Assembly (NCBI GenBank): GCA_033557835.1
Contig: JAWQRO010000078.1
Coordinates: forward strand, 1-61,155
DNA length: 61,155 nt
Direction of reading: 5' to 3'
Source of the DNA: Helochares maculicollis
Taxonomy: Eukaryota; Arthropoda; Insecta; Coleoptera; Hydrophilidae
This document shows, one piece after another, positions 49,961 to 61,155 of the stretch. Made by a program: the position numbers and the translations under genes. Within the stretch, counting starts at the first letter, position 1. The number at the start of each line of letters is the position of its first letter. Below the pieces are notes generated by a model that had not been told where the DNA came from, searched no databases, and saw nothing but the letters and a program-made list of their open reading frames with translations.

Positions 49961-50045
49961 GGTAGATGGATAAAATTTAACTTCATGTATAAACTATTGA
50001 TTTACCAAAAAGTCGAGCAAGTACAGTGATGAAGAAGTAATAAAT
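49961..50045 (+). repeat. Diverged direct repeat, copy 2
   Basis: Second copy of the sequence at 49269-49345, about 690 bp downstream. Confidence 0.45.
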
Positions 50046-52433
50046 ATGAATCATTGCTATATATAATTGGCTTAAACTTCATATTATAAATATGGCCTTT
50101 TTCCTATAAAACTTTCTCTCTGTTTATATAAATAAAAAAAGCTATACTGGAGAGCTTTCGAAGCAAAATATTAGGTAATTGCATGCCTTGTGTAACAATT
50201 TGGTAGCCAACCATTAGGTTTGTGTAATTTTTTTGACTTATAGTAGTTGGTGATAGCAGTGTGAAAATATGTTATTAAATAAATCACTTTTATACTTTGA
50301 TTACTAATTTGGAGCTATAATTCATGTACAGACATATCTATTCAATGGTTTTTAAAGATTCATTAAATAGGTAATGTTTAATACACAACATCTATTTTCT
50401 ATTTTATTATTATAGTGCCACATTACAAATTCATTTGGAGTTGAGACTTCACATTAATCAGAATTCTTTACTTTAACTTAGTTTTAGAAATATGTTCTGA
50501 AAAATTACTTATTTCAGCAATTGCAGGATTTAGATAAATTAAATTGACAACTCTTCTGGTAAAGTGCAAAAACTCTCACAGAATAACTTAAATGCTTTAA
50601 TTATATACAACTTACCTAACAAATAACAATTGACAATATAGGGTAAAAAATTATGGCCAACAATTATTTCCTTACTATTACATATTACGCGATATATTGG
50701 AGTGCAATTGACTAATAATGCACAAGGTTTGTTTTTTTAATTAATAGATATATGCGTGTGGAATATGTATAACTAGTATGTGATATATTCTAAACGAACA
50801 AAAACTATGGCATAGTTGTAATAAAATATGGTATTGACGGGTTGTGGTTCAATCAAACAAATTCGAACATGTTGAAGGTTTATTGAAAACATGATAGTAA
50901 ACTGAATCTGAGATCGTCCAAAGTGATACCTATCACAGATTAGAAGCAATCTGCAGTATCCAAGTTAACTGCTTTTTCTTTTTAAATTTAAATAAGCATA
51001 CTTATTTGTATTTGGTATTTTTTCCTTGGTAATAATTACATCTTCCCGCTGTACTCTTCCAACAATTGTAAATTTGTGCAAGCACCAATAACTTTATATA
51101 CTAATTTGCAAGTAAATAACTATTAAAGAGTTAAAAAATTAGAGTGGAAATCAAAAATAATTGACAGGCAGAAGAATGGGTATTAATACACATATTTTAA
51201 AAAGTTATGCAACAAGAGATTTTTTTATCGTTAAGATAGCGACCGCCTCTCAGGGAGGGAAAGTTAGTTAAAAAGTGCTGAAATATGAAAAAACGACAAG
51301 AGTTGGGTTGGAAGCCGTTTTGGCGTTGCTATTTTTCGCTCGCGAATTTTGATTCCCACTTTAATGAAAATGGACAATTTAAATATCCTTACTTTATACT
51401 TTTTTTTTCATTATTTACTACATGACTTCAAAATAACATAAGTACTCGATTTTTACACTTAATAAAAAATAAATATGTTTTCTATGTTATTTTTAAGTCA
51501 CAATGTTTTTAAATTTTTAAATTCTAAATGGTATATATTATATATGCATTATATTTAACTAGAAAGTGAACTAGAAGAATGATTAGTTTGTTTCTTCAAT
51601 CTTGTTGTGGTTCCAGATGTTTCACATCAAAAATGATCCAAGAAATTCACCCCTCCAATACTGGGGAATTTGTCGGAATAAGAGATATAACATCGGTACC
51701 AACTAAATGACAGATGCACTGCTGATTTTTGTTACTTATTGGTCAACAAAGTTATCTTTTGCTTTTGTTATTTTTTATAATGTTAATGAGGGTTATTTTA
51801 AATGCCAAAATTAGCGTTTTACACTATCAGCTCCTGTGCAGTGATTCGGTAAGCGATTCTACATATCTATATCGACAATTTTTAAAATTTTATAAATCAC
51901 ATTAAAAAGGTGCATAGTAACTAGTTTAAAGATAGTTTTCTTTTTAAATAGGGAATAACAAGAGACTGTCTTTGGATCTGTAAGCACTTTACATTATTTT
52001 AAAATCAATATTCATCTTTTTTATCACAAAAACAAAAAATAAACAACAGTCCAAATATGAAAAAACACAATTTTATAACAATACATATATAAACAGGAGT
52101 GTATACATTTTTTCTTAATTTAATTATATGTACATTATGGAGGCTTAATTCTAAACGATTTCAGCCTTTTTTACGCATATACTCGATGTATTAATATAAT
52201 TTTTTAAACCCTAAGTGCTACTACATTAAGTACCCTAACTACCTACTAACAAATTAAAACAAAACACAATCAAAACCTTTAAGTACAAGTAAATGAAACG
52301 AAAACTTAAGTGAATATTGGACATTCAAAAAGTACTTAATATAAATTGAACTAAATGAAAAGTAAACATCGATATATTACACATTATATATAGTATGTAT
52401 AAATGTTTTTTTTTTATTTCAAGTATATTAAAA

Positions 52434-52825
52434 ATGGCTGCAACCGTAGATATTAACCAGTCCGAGAAAAGGAAGGCATGAACAATAACCCTAGTGTTAC
52501 TTTGTACAGAGCTGATCTCGGACAACTTGACGATGAACTGAGTCTACTACACATGATGAATGTAACTGTAACTTTATCTCCTAATTTGTTTAATAAACGT
52601 GTTAAAAGAACAACAAGCAGCTTTCACTGTCTGTGCCTCAAATTTGACTCTTTTCCATGGTCTGGAGTATTTTTCCTGGAACAGAAAGCAACAAGTTTTA
52701 GTTTTGAGAATCTTTTAGGCAGGGGTAGCTTGGTGATTGTTTTAAAAGGACAGAGGGCAAAACAAAGCTTGCTTACAGTTAGCTGGATTGCAGCTGCTTT
52801 ACAGTGCGAATAATTGAAATAAAAT
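52434..52825. other. Unexplained GC-richer block, open on both strands
   Basis: Stands out from AT-rich flanks. The plus strand carries a 111-codon frame (52478-52813) preceded by a 14-codon frame (ATG at 52434, MAATVDINQSEKRKA) and followed 5 nt after its stop by AATAAA. The minus strand carries an overlapping 87-codon frame (52887-52624). Neither resembles a family I know. It could be a small gene, a conserved part of a basigin 3' region, or a repeat. Confidence 0.35.
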
Positions 52826-53799
52826 GAGATTCTTATTGGGAAATTTATTGTTTCAATGTAATACGTAGATAGACTATATACAAGCAATTTCTACTGAGAT
52901 ATGACAAAAATAAATTCATAGATATAAATTAAAATTATATATTTTAAAAGAAAATTATATAGTGCCTATGTGAGATTTTGTAAGAGTACAAAATATTACC
53001 TACCGGTTTGCCAGTTTAATATGATCCATCGATTAAATTCCTTTGGTATTTTTGGATGTAACTTACCTTGAATTTGTTTTTTTTACTTCAATTTTGCTTT
53101 TTTAATTAAATCAAGTTCAATGTTTTTTTAATGTGCTTTAGTTTTTTATATAACTTTTTAACCTCTTGCTTATTTTATAAATCTATTACAATTTTTCAGT
53201 TTTACGGAATAAGTTAAGAAACCATGCATACAACACCTTTAATGAAGAGGTTAAAAAGTACTTCCTAGTGACTTATTTGTGTACAAAACTATCAACTATT
53301 TTAGAGTAAAAAGTAAAGCTACAGCCTAGAAAGCAAAGAAATGCAGACACATAAACATAAAGCTAAAGAATGGGAACCAATGTATATAGTACTAAAGTAC
53401 AAAGAATATGAGAAAATCATACACAAAGAAAAAATCGACTAAACTGATAAACATGTAGCCTAAAAAAATTTGCTTAAATAAGTAGCGATATAAACGTAGA
53501 TTATCCTACCTTAGTAAGTCCTTTTAATCAACATGCTACAAATAAGTGTATTTTTAAATTAAACAACACCATCAACGAAAGACTGGTCAATTTGAATTTA
53601 TAAAGCATAAAATCGTAGATGAAACAGTTTATTAACGTAAACTAAACAAAGAAAATAAGAATACAAACGTAAATAATATTTAGTTTTTAAATTAAGTATG
53701 TTTCCAACTTAGGATGAATACAAATAATGGTTATATACAAGCAAAACATAAGAATAGAGTAGACAGAGAAGGATGGTAGATAGATAGAGATAGAAAACA

Positions 53800-53805
53800 T
53801 TTATT
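53800..53805 (-). other. Candidate poly(A) signal of basigin
   Basis: AATAAA on the minus strand 55 nt beyond the basigin stop codon. Confidence 0.5.
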
Positions 53806-53860
53806 GAACATAAAGGAAAAAGCCAAATTCAAAAAAAGGATAATTAGCTCTGTAATGTAC

Positions 53861-56800
53861 TCACTGGTCTGGACTTTGATCTGTATCACTCTCTTCTAAT
53901 TCCGTCTTGTTACGTTTCTTCTCGTAGATGAAGATGATGGCGCATAGTACAAATACTTCGGCGCAGATTCCCAAGAAAGGCCATAGTGCAGCATATTTAT
54001 CTAGAAATGGAACAAAATTATAGTAATATATAATCATATATTTTCTATGTTAAGTGTACAGATGAATTGTCACCTGAATGCTGCATTCAAATAGAATAGT
54101 TATTGCAAATACTTTTACTTAAAGCTGATTTTGATTCTATAATAAGGTATTCAATAATTTTTTTTAAATAAATAATTCTAGATTCAAATAATCAATGCAA
54201 AATTCTTTAAGATGTTAATCTAAGTTTTTGACCTTGTAGGAAATAACTGGCTTACCTTTAATTCTAACCATACATTTCGCCTCTACTTTCTGTTTGCTAA
54301 GTTCGGAATATCCTATGCATTTATATTCGCCTCGATCAGACATCTCAATGTTTTCTATCACTAAGATTGCGTTGGGAATCTTCTTGTCAGTGTCTTCAAG
54401 AAGTTGTATTCTATCTGTTGATTCTTTGATGTTGGTTATATTTACTGTGAAATCATAAAAATGAAATAATAACTGTATAATACACTTGGTATCGATTTAG
54501 TTATATTCTTTAAGTGGCACACAGAATATTTTACTTTCTCAGTTTATACTTACAACATTTTAAAAGTAAATGTTTTGAACTAGAAGAGATCAGGTGAAAA
54601 CATGTTTCCTATAGAATTGATAAATCAATATTAAATGTAAACAATTTGGAGAGTTATGGACTTCCGATACTCGTCCTGTCCTTAATATCAGATTGTAAAA
54701 TAAAAAAGTATTAATTCGGATAAAATATTTAGTACAAATGTATAAGGAAAGTTCATTATCAATTATTTCCATTTATCATGCCATGAGTTCCTTTGTATTG
54801 TTTATATTTACTCACACAGTTAAAATATACTTGGGTATGAATTTTACGGATTTGATGTCTATCATTTAATACTAAAAATGCATTAATTTTATGTTTTTGA
54901 ACTGCTCCAGCACAAGGCAAAATTGAACAAATGCATGTTTTGCTCTAGAATTAATTTAAGTAAAGTAAATAATCATTTTTTAACACTATTTTAATTCAAA
55001 CATTAAAATGAAATAATACACTGATGTTTCAGTGTAATTATTAATTTTTTCAACTGTTCAATGGTAAATACTGTAAGTTGTTTATCATTTATAATGCAAA
55101 CCACATCAAGGATGGAAAATAGTTTATGATACATGCTTAATGATAATGGAGGTAATTTTTATAATTTAATACATCATTTAGCACTATATATCTAAAGAGT
55201 TGGAACTGAATTATTCATAAGATTTTGTGAACAGATTTTTTAATAAAAAAATAAAATATTTTATTTGGACCTAATTAAATGGGTTGTATTTTTTCTATAG
55301 ATTGTATCTGAAAAAAATTTATGCACATAGCAAAGTGCAAGCAATTGTGCAGGTATTGCTCAAGTTCCACAGCTATGTCCTTTCAAGGCTTAAATATTTA
55401 TTAGATAATTCAAATGAATCTTGCACTTCAAATGCTATAATCGAAAGTATTAATTCTAATTTCTCTTAAAATAATTTTGAGACATGTGTTATTTTTTAAA
55501 AAGAACACTTCAATCCATAACATTTGTGTGTATTGTGATACAAAACCTCATCTATAATAAGAGAATAAATAATAACAAATAATAAACAAATTTGGTATAT
55601 CTGCTTGTCACAAGTTATTGAGATTCTTATGAAGGTCTCATATGTTCCATTTAGGTATTCTACCATCCAACTTTGGCAACAACAATTATCATTGATTAGC
55701 TATTATTTTCACAGCTTTGTCTTTACAGATTTTGATTTTTAATAGAAGTAGCCATTACAGAAGCATGATTAAGCAAAGTTTTCTCTGATGTATCATTAAA
55801 GAAACACATTCTCATATCAATTTTGAAAAGTATAGTGAATAGATAAAGTTGCTGACAAAAGTAGTTTACAAATATTTTAATTGCTCAAACAATGCTAGTA
55901 GCAGTGAATATGTTTTAATGTCATTCTTTATAAGAAGCTTGGTTAAGAACAAAATGATCCATAAGGGGATTACCTTGTATTTATGTATTTTTTGTAAATG
56001 CTGTATTTAGCGTGGACATTATATACGTAAATAACTGTTTGTAGAGTTATGCTTGTATCTTTAACTAATCTTTGTTAAAGGTAGCCTTAATTGTTACATA
56101 CTAAAGTAAGCAGTTTTTATTTATATAAATGTTAACTTCTTTCTGAAATAAGCATTGGTGGAGTTTCTATTAACATAACTATCTACTGTCTTGTCCTTAA
56201 TCAAAATAAAGTATACTGTTTTGAGCATAATTACTATTTAATTAAATTATAAGTCAATTATTTCATTATTAGAAATCAATACTGTATGCAGTATTCAATG
56301 GATTAATACTAACCAGCGTCCCAAGTAATTTCGGGTGGGGGGTTACCATGAACGATACAATGAATTCTAAGTTTTTCTCCTTCTACTACGTTGATATTTT
56401 CGGGAACTTTTACTCTCGCCGTACCTGTAAGATTTTAAAATTAATGCGACATTAATTATAAATAATGCAAAAAGATATTTATTGAGTTGGCAAACAAGTA
56501 ATTACGGATATTACGCTGATAGAATTTTTGCACATGTTTAAGTATTCAAATTATCAAGGCCATTTGTTATGTTAATAGTTGATATCTCATTTAACAATCA
56601 GAAGTAAAGTCTTAGTAAAAAGTGTAAAAGTGTGTTTGCTATTAATTAAAATATAGGGGAAACAAAAGAACAGTGAAAGAATGCATATCAAAATGGGTAT
56701 TGTATTTTGAAGTCAAGTGATTTTTGCTCAAAGAAAAGCTCTGGTTATTTCATTTAAGTTACTTATGACTAACTGAAGCAATAATTACCATCACATTATA

Positions 56801-57678
56801 GTACAACATGTGAGATATGAAAGAAGTTAATACACCTCAGCTACATGGGATCCTCTTAAACAAATTAATTACTGATGATGAAAGGTGGTTTTATATCATA
56901 ATGGTGGCCATTACAAGATAATTGTATATTTAGTATTTTATCATGCAAGCAAACGATCTATTCAGATGTATATATTGGACAATTAACCAAACTGCAAGAT
57001 GCATTAAAAACAGCGGCCTGAATTGGCAAGCTGTAATAGACACTTTTCCACAATGGTCATAAAAGTTTTGCTCACTTATTGGAGATTGGGCTGTGTTACC
57101 ACAATTATTATTTGTCCTAATATACCATTAGATTGATACTTATTTAAAAATTCACAGAATTTCCTGATTGGGAAAAATTCAATAACGAACAGGAAGCCAA
57201 ACTGCAGTTGTAGGAAAAATGGGAAAAAGACGTTAAAAATAATAAAATATATGTTGTTAATGATGTTTTGTTGTAAAGAAATAAATATTTACTTCCTTTT
57301 AAATACTTAGTTGTTAATGATGTTTTGTTGTAAAGAAATAAATATTTACTTCCTTTTAAATACTTAGTTGCCAACATAATTGCTAAGTAATGACATATAA
57401 TAAAGTAAGAATATTTTACTGCTCTAATACAACTAAGGTATATTCTATTAAATATAAGGTTTTTAAAAATCGTTTAAATGTTTTACTTACTAGCAGCGAA
57501 AACAAAAGCTCTAGCAAGAGCCTCGCTTTCTCCTTTTTTATACACAACACAAGTGTAATTGCCACCATCAGCTTCTGTTGCTCTATGGATCGATACCGTG
57601 TGCATCGTTCTAGATGTTGATTGTTTCACCCTATCTTTTAATTCTTTTATTTCTGCTAAAGGTATATTCTGTTTCTCC
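53861..57678 (-). CDS. Bsg: Basigin, Ig-superfamily membrane protein (5' part not found)
   Basis: Four coding exons: 57678-57491, 56424-56314, 54444-54256 and 54000-53861, about 208 residues, all phases consistent. The first gives the second half of an Ig domain with DGGNYTCVV (Y-x-C). The next two form a second Ig domain: LRIHCIVHGNPPPEITWD (Cys, Trp) and DRGEYKCIGYS. The last exon encodes the transmembrane helix and cytoplasmic tail: AALWPFLGICAEVFVLCAII with the intramembrane glutamate typical of basigin, then the basic stop-transfer EKKRNK and an acidic tail ending SPDQ. Basigin escorts monocarboxylate transporters and acts in adhesion and neuron-glia contacts. The signal peptide and the first Ig cysteine must be encoded to the right of 57678; I could not find them up to 61155. 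Confidence 0.9.
54445..56313 (-). other. Basigin intron within the second Ig domain
   Basis: 1.87 kb of AT-rich DNA; no gene or repeat recognised. Confidence 0.6.
56860..57265 (+). mobile_element. Degenerate mariner transposase in basigin intron
   Basis: Plus-strand fragments in changing frames follow mariner order: LITDDERWF (the first catalytic Asp block, usually TGDE.W), then DVYIGQLTKLQDALKTA, then FTEFPDWEKFNNEQEAKLQL, and finally EKWEKDVKNNKIYVVND and a stop. The part encoding HDNARPH is too decayed to read, and the segment FYxxGIxxLP seems deleted. Insertion lies between the first and second basigin exons seen here. Confidence 0.7.
57254..57367 (+). repeat. Perfect tandem duplication, 2 x 57 bp
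   Basis: 57254-57310 is repeated without a mismatch at 57311-57367 (starts TTGTTAATGATG, ends AAATACTTAG). It overlaps the end of the mariner remnant, so the duplication is younger than the insertion. Confidence 0.95.
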
Positions 57679-60600
57679 CTGCAAAAAAAAAACGTTTAAT
57701 CACTTTGACAAACTTTTAAATAATTATACAAATAAATCAACTAGACTAGCAAATATATAAATATATAAATAGTAAACCACCCTAGTGAAATAGAAAACGG
57801 CAGCATGATGTTAAAATAAATACATTAATGATTGACGAAAATTTTTGTGTTAACTAAAGAAAAACAAATAAAACGAGTGATACTCGTAAATTTAGCAACA
57901 AATAAACCGGGAGAAAATGTAGATACCCGCCCTAACAAACAATGAGTACGACCCTGAGCTCTTGCAGTTGCTGCGCCCAAAACGCCAAGAGGGAAAATCA
58001 AATTTTATTAGCGTAAAAGTGAATTAATTTTCAAGGGAGCGATTTGTTTCGCGCGAGACTGACAAAAGTCGCGGTCGACCCCCGGTTTTTTCTAGTTCTA
58101 GGGGAGGCCGCGGTTCTGACCACTTTAGCCATGAGAATATTAAGGTCGCCTAGGGAACAACTTTCGACGAATTCTTTTCTATTTTTAGTTGGCCTATTGT
58201 TGAGAAAACTCGCCTTTTACCCCCCTTTGGTATTTACTTTGTTTTATCGTTTATTTGCTCAGCACTCCATGAATTAATTTCAATGGAATTGTTATCTTGA
58301 AACGCTCAGGCTCGGCTAAAACAATAAATAAAGTTCTTGAGCAACCTAATATAAAATGTGGTACCTTGACACACGTTTAAAATGTAACTGTCTATCCACG
58401 AAATAAAGTTACAATTAAAAAATGGTTTAAAGCTAAAACTAAATAATGTTGGGGCAAATATAATAAAACATCTTATTTTTGTTTTGCAAATAAAATGGGG
58501 GTTAATATCTAAGCAAAAAAATATGAGAGATTTTCAGAAAAATTGTTTAAAAAATTAAGAGGTAAATTAGAAGTAACAGAAGAATTTAAACGTGAACTTA
58601 AACTTCAATGAATGCCATGAAATGATCAAAAAGAAGTACTATTTCACAATCATTTTCATTCCAAAAGAGCTACTGTTTTCATTTATAGCATTTTATCGTT
58701 TCTAAGGGACGTGCATTGTTTGCTGATAGTCTTGGGTGCACAAACTATTTTATAGGTTCATGTCTTTGTAGCAATGTATAAAATCTGAGCTTTCATTTAT
58801 TAATACGGATTTTGCTACCACTTTTGTGTTGATGTGTGCCTTTTCAATTAAAATTATGTAGAAAGTCCTGAGATAAAATTACGTGTTTTCATAGGACCTA
58901 CAGAAAGAGTTGCTTTGGAAGATACGCACCTTCCTAATTTGGTTTATTAGAGCAAATATTTGCATTATTGGTCCCTGGTTCTGTATTTTAATTAAATCGC
59001 TTGCCTTGATTATTTTAATGGAAAGGAGTAAAAAAATTGGATTGATGGTAGTGAGGTATAAAAACAGATTCGATAGGAATAAGAACCTATTTTAATGATT
59101 TGGCCGTCTTATCTTTAGGTTGATGTTAATAAGTAAAATTAGTATTAGCATATTAAAATATGTTGTCAACCTGTTTATGGTATTATTAGTACACCTCTCA
59201 AGGTCTAGTGTCTACTCAATAGATTATTTAGTTATCAAAGATTACAGCTGAACTAAAAATGTGGAATTTCAAAAAGCCAGTGGATTTTTTCTATACGGGC
59301 ATAAAACACATTTTGTTCTTGGATTACAAATACGTAGTTTGCTAATCATAATAGTAAATTATTTATTTATAAGTGAATAAAATGCATATATCAGTTGCAA
59401 AATAATTGAAATTCTACGCCTCTCTTGCCTGGTCAATCCAGAAGAAAACGAACTGAATGGTGACAACAAATTTCATTATATTGATTTGATATTAAATATT
59501 GATGCATTATTTAAAACATTTCATGAGAATTGGTACTGTTCTTGGAGCAAAAAGTATTATCCAGCTTCAAGTAACGTCATATCAATTTTATAAATCTAAT
59601 ATTTCTTTTATATTGAAGACAAATGAAAACAATTTCTATATTAAGTGACAATGAGCAGTAGCCTGCTCAGAAACAAACTCCAACAATATTAATCCTATTT
59701 TATAGAGTTCTATTACACTCTATTTATAAATATTTTCCTGTTTATCCTTTTGTGTTTGAATTATTCCATGTGTTGAATGCACATTATAATGTTCTATTAT
59801 GTAGTCAGGAATATTGTAAAATAAGCAAATAGCTTTTACAAAGCGATTATTGTTTTTAATAAATTAGCCAACCTAAGCATTAAACCTGTGGCTGTTGAGT
59901 AGTTTATAGCAGGTACTTAACACTTTCCGGGCCATAAACCCTCTAAACTGTTAATTTATACATGAAAATTTTAAATAATAATAAAGAAAGGGAGGAATTT
60001 TCTATCTACTTTTACAACGCCCAGACACAAAGCGATAAATGTTAAGGGGCACAGGGAAAATATTTTCATGAAATATTTTATACAAATATGCCCCTCTTAC
60101 GGACGATGCCGTCGTAAATGGGATGATTTATCAGAAAGGCCCGCCCCAAAGCACCGATATTAAATTCCGGTCAGGGGTACTTTCTGTGATTAATAATTTT
60201 GTAGGTTTATTTTCACTTCTTGTTGTCCCAAAGTAAAGCGCATTTGCCTTTACTGGGAACTGAATGCCCACCACTGAATTAATCACGATTTTCCATTAAA
60301 TATTTTAAGCCAAACGACGTCACTGCAATGAAATGACTCACAATCACCACATCCCATCAAACAAAATTAACAACTAGCTGTGTATACATCATTTATTAAT
60401 TATGCCTGTGTTTGTTTATTCGAATATGTCGATGGAAGATCGACGAGAAGTAAGCTATAACTTTCCAGTCATACTTTTCTTTGAGTTCAAGTAATTCTAG
60501 AAATAGTTTTGAACAATTGTTAGGTATTTGATGAAGTAATAGGTTTCCAAGTGTTGGAGAATTAATTGATCATATTCCAGCTTCTAATGTGTTAGCCATA

Positions 60601-61155
60601 TAAAGTCGTTTAAGTTTGTTTGCCTTTACTCATTAACGAAACTATAATGTAAGGCAAAAAGAGTAGGATACATATAGGGCTTTACGAGTTTTATACACAA
60701 TTTAACGCAGATAATTTATCGTTAATTGTTCAATACATTTTAGCAACTTATTTATCTACTATGAAAGTGATCTCGTTTGACCATGAAAGTTACTGTTACA
60801 TTTTATATTGTATAATATAAGTTTTCTATTTTTAAAAATTTCTAGGGTTTATAAAGGTATACAAAATTTACTTCACAATTTATTAGACTGCTCGTTTGTT
60901 ACATCTAAAGCAATGTTTGCGACATCCTTAAATCGAGCAAGACAATAGTTTAGCGTCGCAGGCATTAGAACTACACATGTACAATATAAACAAAATTACT
61001 GGAATCTTCAGACTCCATTTCTAATGGATCCCTACGAGAGGGCCCAGGAGAGACCATTCAACCTTTTGTGTTAGAAACCATATATTGTAAGTATTTTTAT
61101 CTCAAACATTTTGTTCGATTTATCTGGTTTCTCAGAAAAAAATAGTCAAAGTTTG
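57679..61155. other. Basigin upstream region or intron, no gene seen
   Basis: 3.5 kb to the window edge. It must contain or precede the missing 5' basigin exons. A CpG-rich patch at 58015-58180 includes the minus-strand initiator-like GTCAGTCTCGCG. No convincing Ig-type exon or signal peptide was found on either strand. Confidence 0.5.
58015..58180 (-). promoter_or_regulatory. CpG-rich, promoter-like patch
   Basis: Contains TTTCGCGCGAGAC, AAAGTCGCGGTCGACC and GGCCGCGG in otherwise AT-rich DNA. On the minus strand TCAGTC at about 58060 fits the arthropod initiator. It could be an internal or main basigin start site; no TATA box is visible. Confidence 0.3.

Larger units (their letters stand above)
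47876..53860. other. Convergent intergenic region Gbeta5 / basigin
   Basis: Begins with the Gbeta5 3' end (AATAAA 47997-48002) and ends with the basigin 3' end (minus-strand AATAAA 53800-53805). It holds a pair of diverged direct repeats (49269-49345 and 49961-50045), a CpG-rich island (51230-51365) and an unexplained more GC-rich block (52434-52825). No recognised gene. Confidence 0.6.

Noticed and set aside
57144..57377. Minus-strand frame with an internal peptide repeat
   Set aside because: The peptide repeat is just the 57-bp tandem duplication read through (57 is a multiple of three).
60426..60449. Possible first coding exon of a plus-strand gene (MSMEDRRE, then GTAAGC)
   Set aside because: ATG and donor look fine, but eight codons are not evidence, and no second exon is visible before the window ends.
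1..61155. tRNA, rRNA, CRISPR, operon or defence-system signatures
   Set aside because: None seen. The genes are spliced eukaryotic genes, the dispersed repeats are transposon-derived, and no tRNA A/B box pair was recognised by eye.

Overview
The window looks like nuclear DNA of an insect. It is strongly AT-rich, its genes are split by short (60-111 nt) and long (up to 4.3 kb) introns with GT-AG or GC-AG borders, and it holds decayed mariner and LINE elements. The gene set (ATRX/XNP-type helicase without an ADD zinc finger, Gbeta5, basigin, FKBP8, cyclophilin B, a large C2H2 protein) is typical of insects. A beetle is possible, but nothing here proves the order.

Layout, left to right: (1) 361-6778 (+), a six-exon, 15-finger C2H2 protein; (2) 9958-11941 (-), a five-exon tail-anchored FKBP8-like immunophilin; (3) 13822-18796 (+), cyclophilin B with a 4.3-kb second intron; (4) 19225-20253 (-), a single-exon ornithine carbamoyltransferase homologue that has lost essentially every catalytic residue; (5) about 20.5-24.8 kb, a transposon graveyard; (6) 24817-37979 (-), a 16-coding-exon ATRX/XNP chromatin remodeler of about 2181 aa; (7) 37980-42867, an intergenic stretch with a strongly pyrimidine-rich plus strand; (8) 42868-47875 (+), Gbeta5, complete in six exons; (9) 47876-53860, intergenic DNA with an unexplained more GC-rich block at 52434-52825; (10) 53861-57678 (-), the 3' four coding exons of basigin, whose 5' coding exons were not found.

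I assembled the exons by hand. The coding lengths of all complete multi-exon models are multiples of three and the phases agree across every junction, which supports the models. The weakest junction is the acceptor at 26993 in ATRX.

The genes are unrelated housekeeping or signalling genes and do not form one pathway. The nearest thing to a theme is two peptidyl-prolyl isomerases of unrelated folds (FKBP8 and cyclophilin B) lying head to head. The most unusual object is the OTC-like protein: an intact reading frame keeping the carbamoyltransferase scaffold while the phosphate-binding and ornithine-binding motifs are gone, i.e. a probable pseudoenzyme. Second is the acidic C-terminal tail of ATRX, which carries several SUMO-interaction-like motifs. 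I saw no tRNA, rRNA or CRISPR array and no dedicated defence system.
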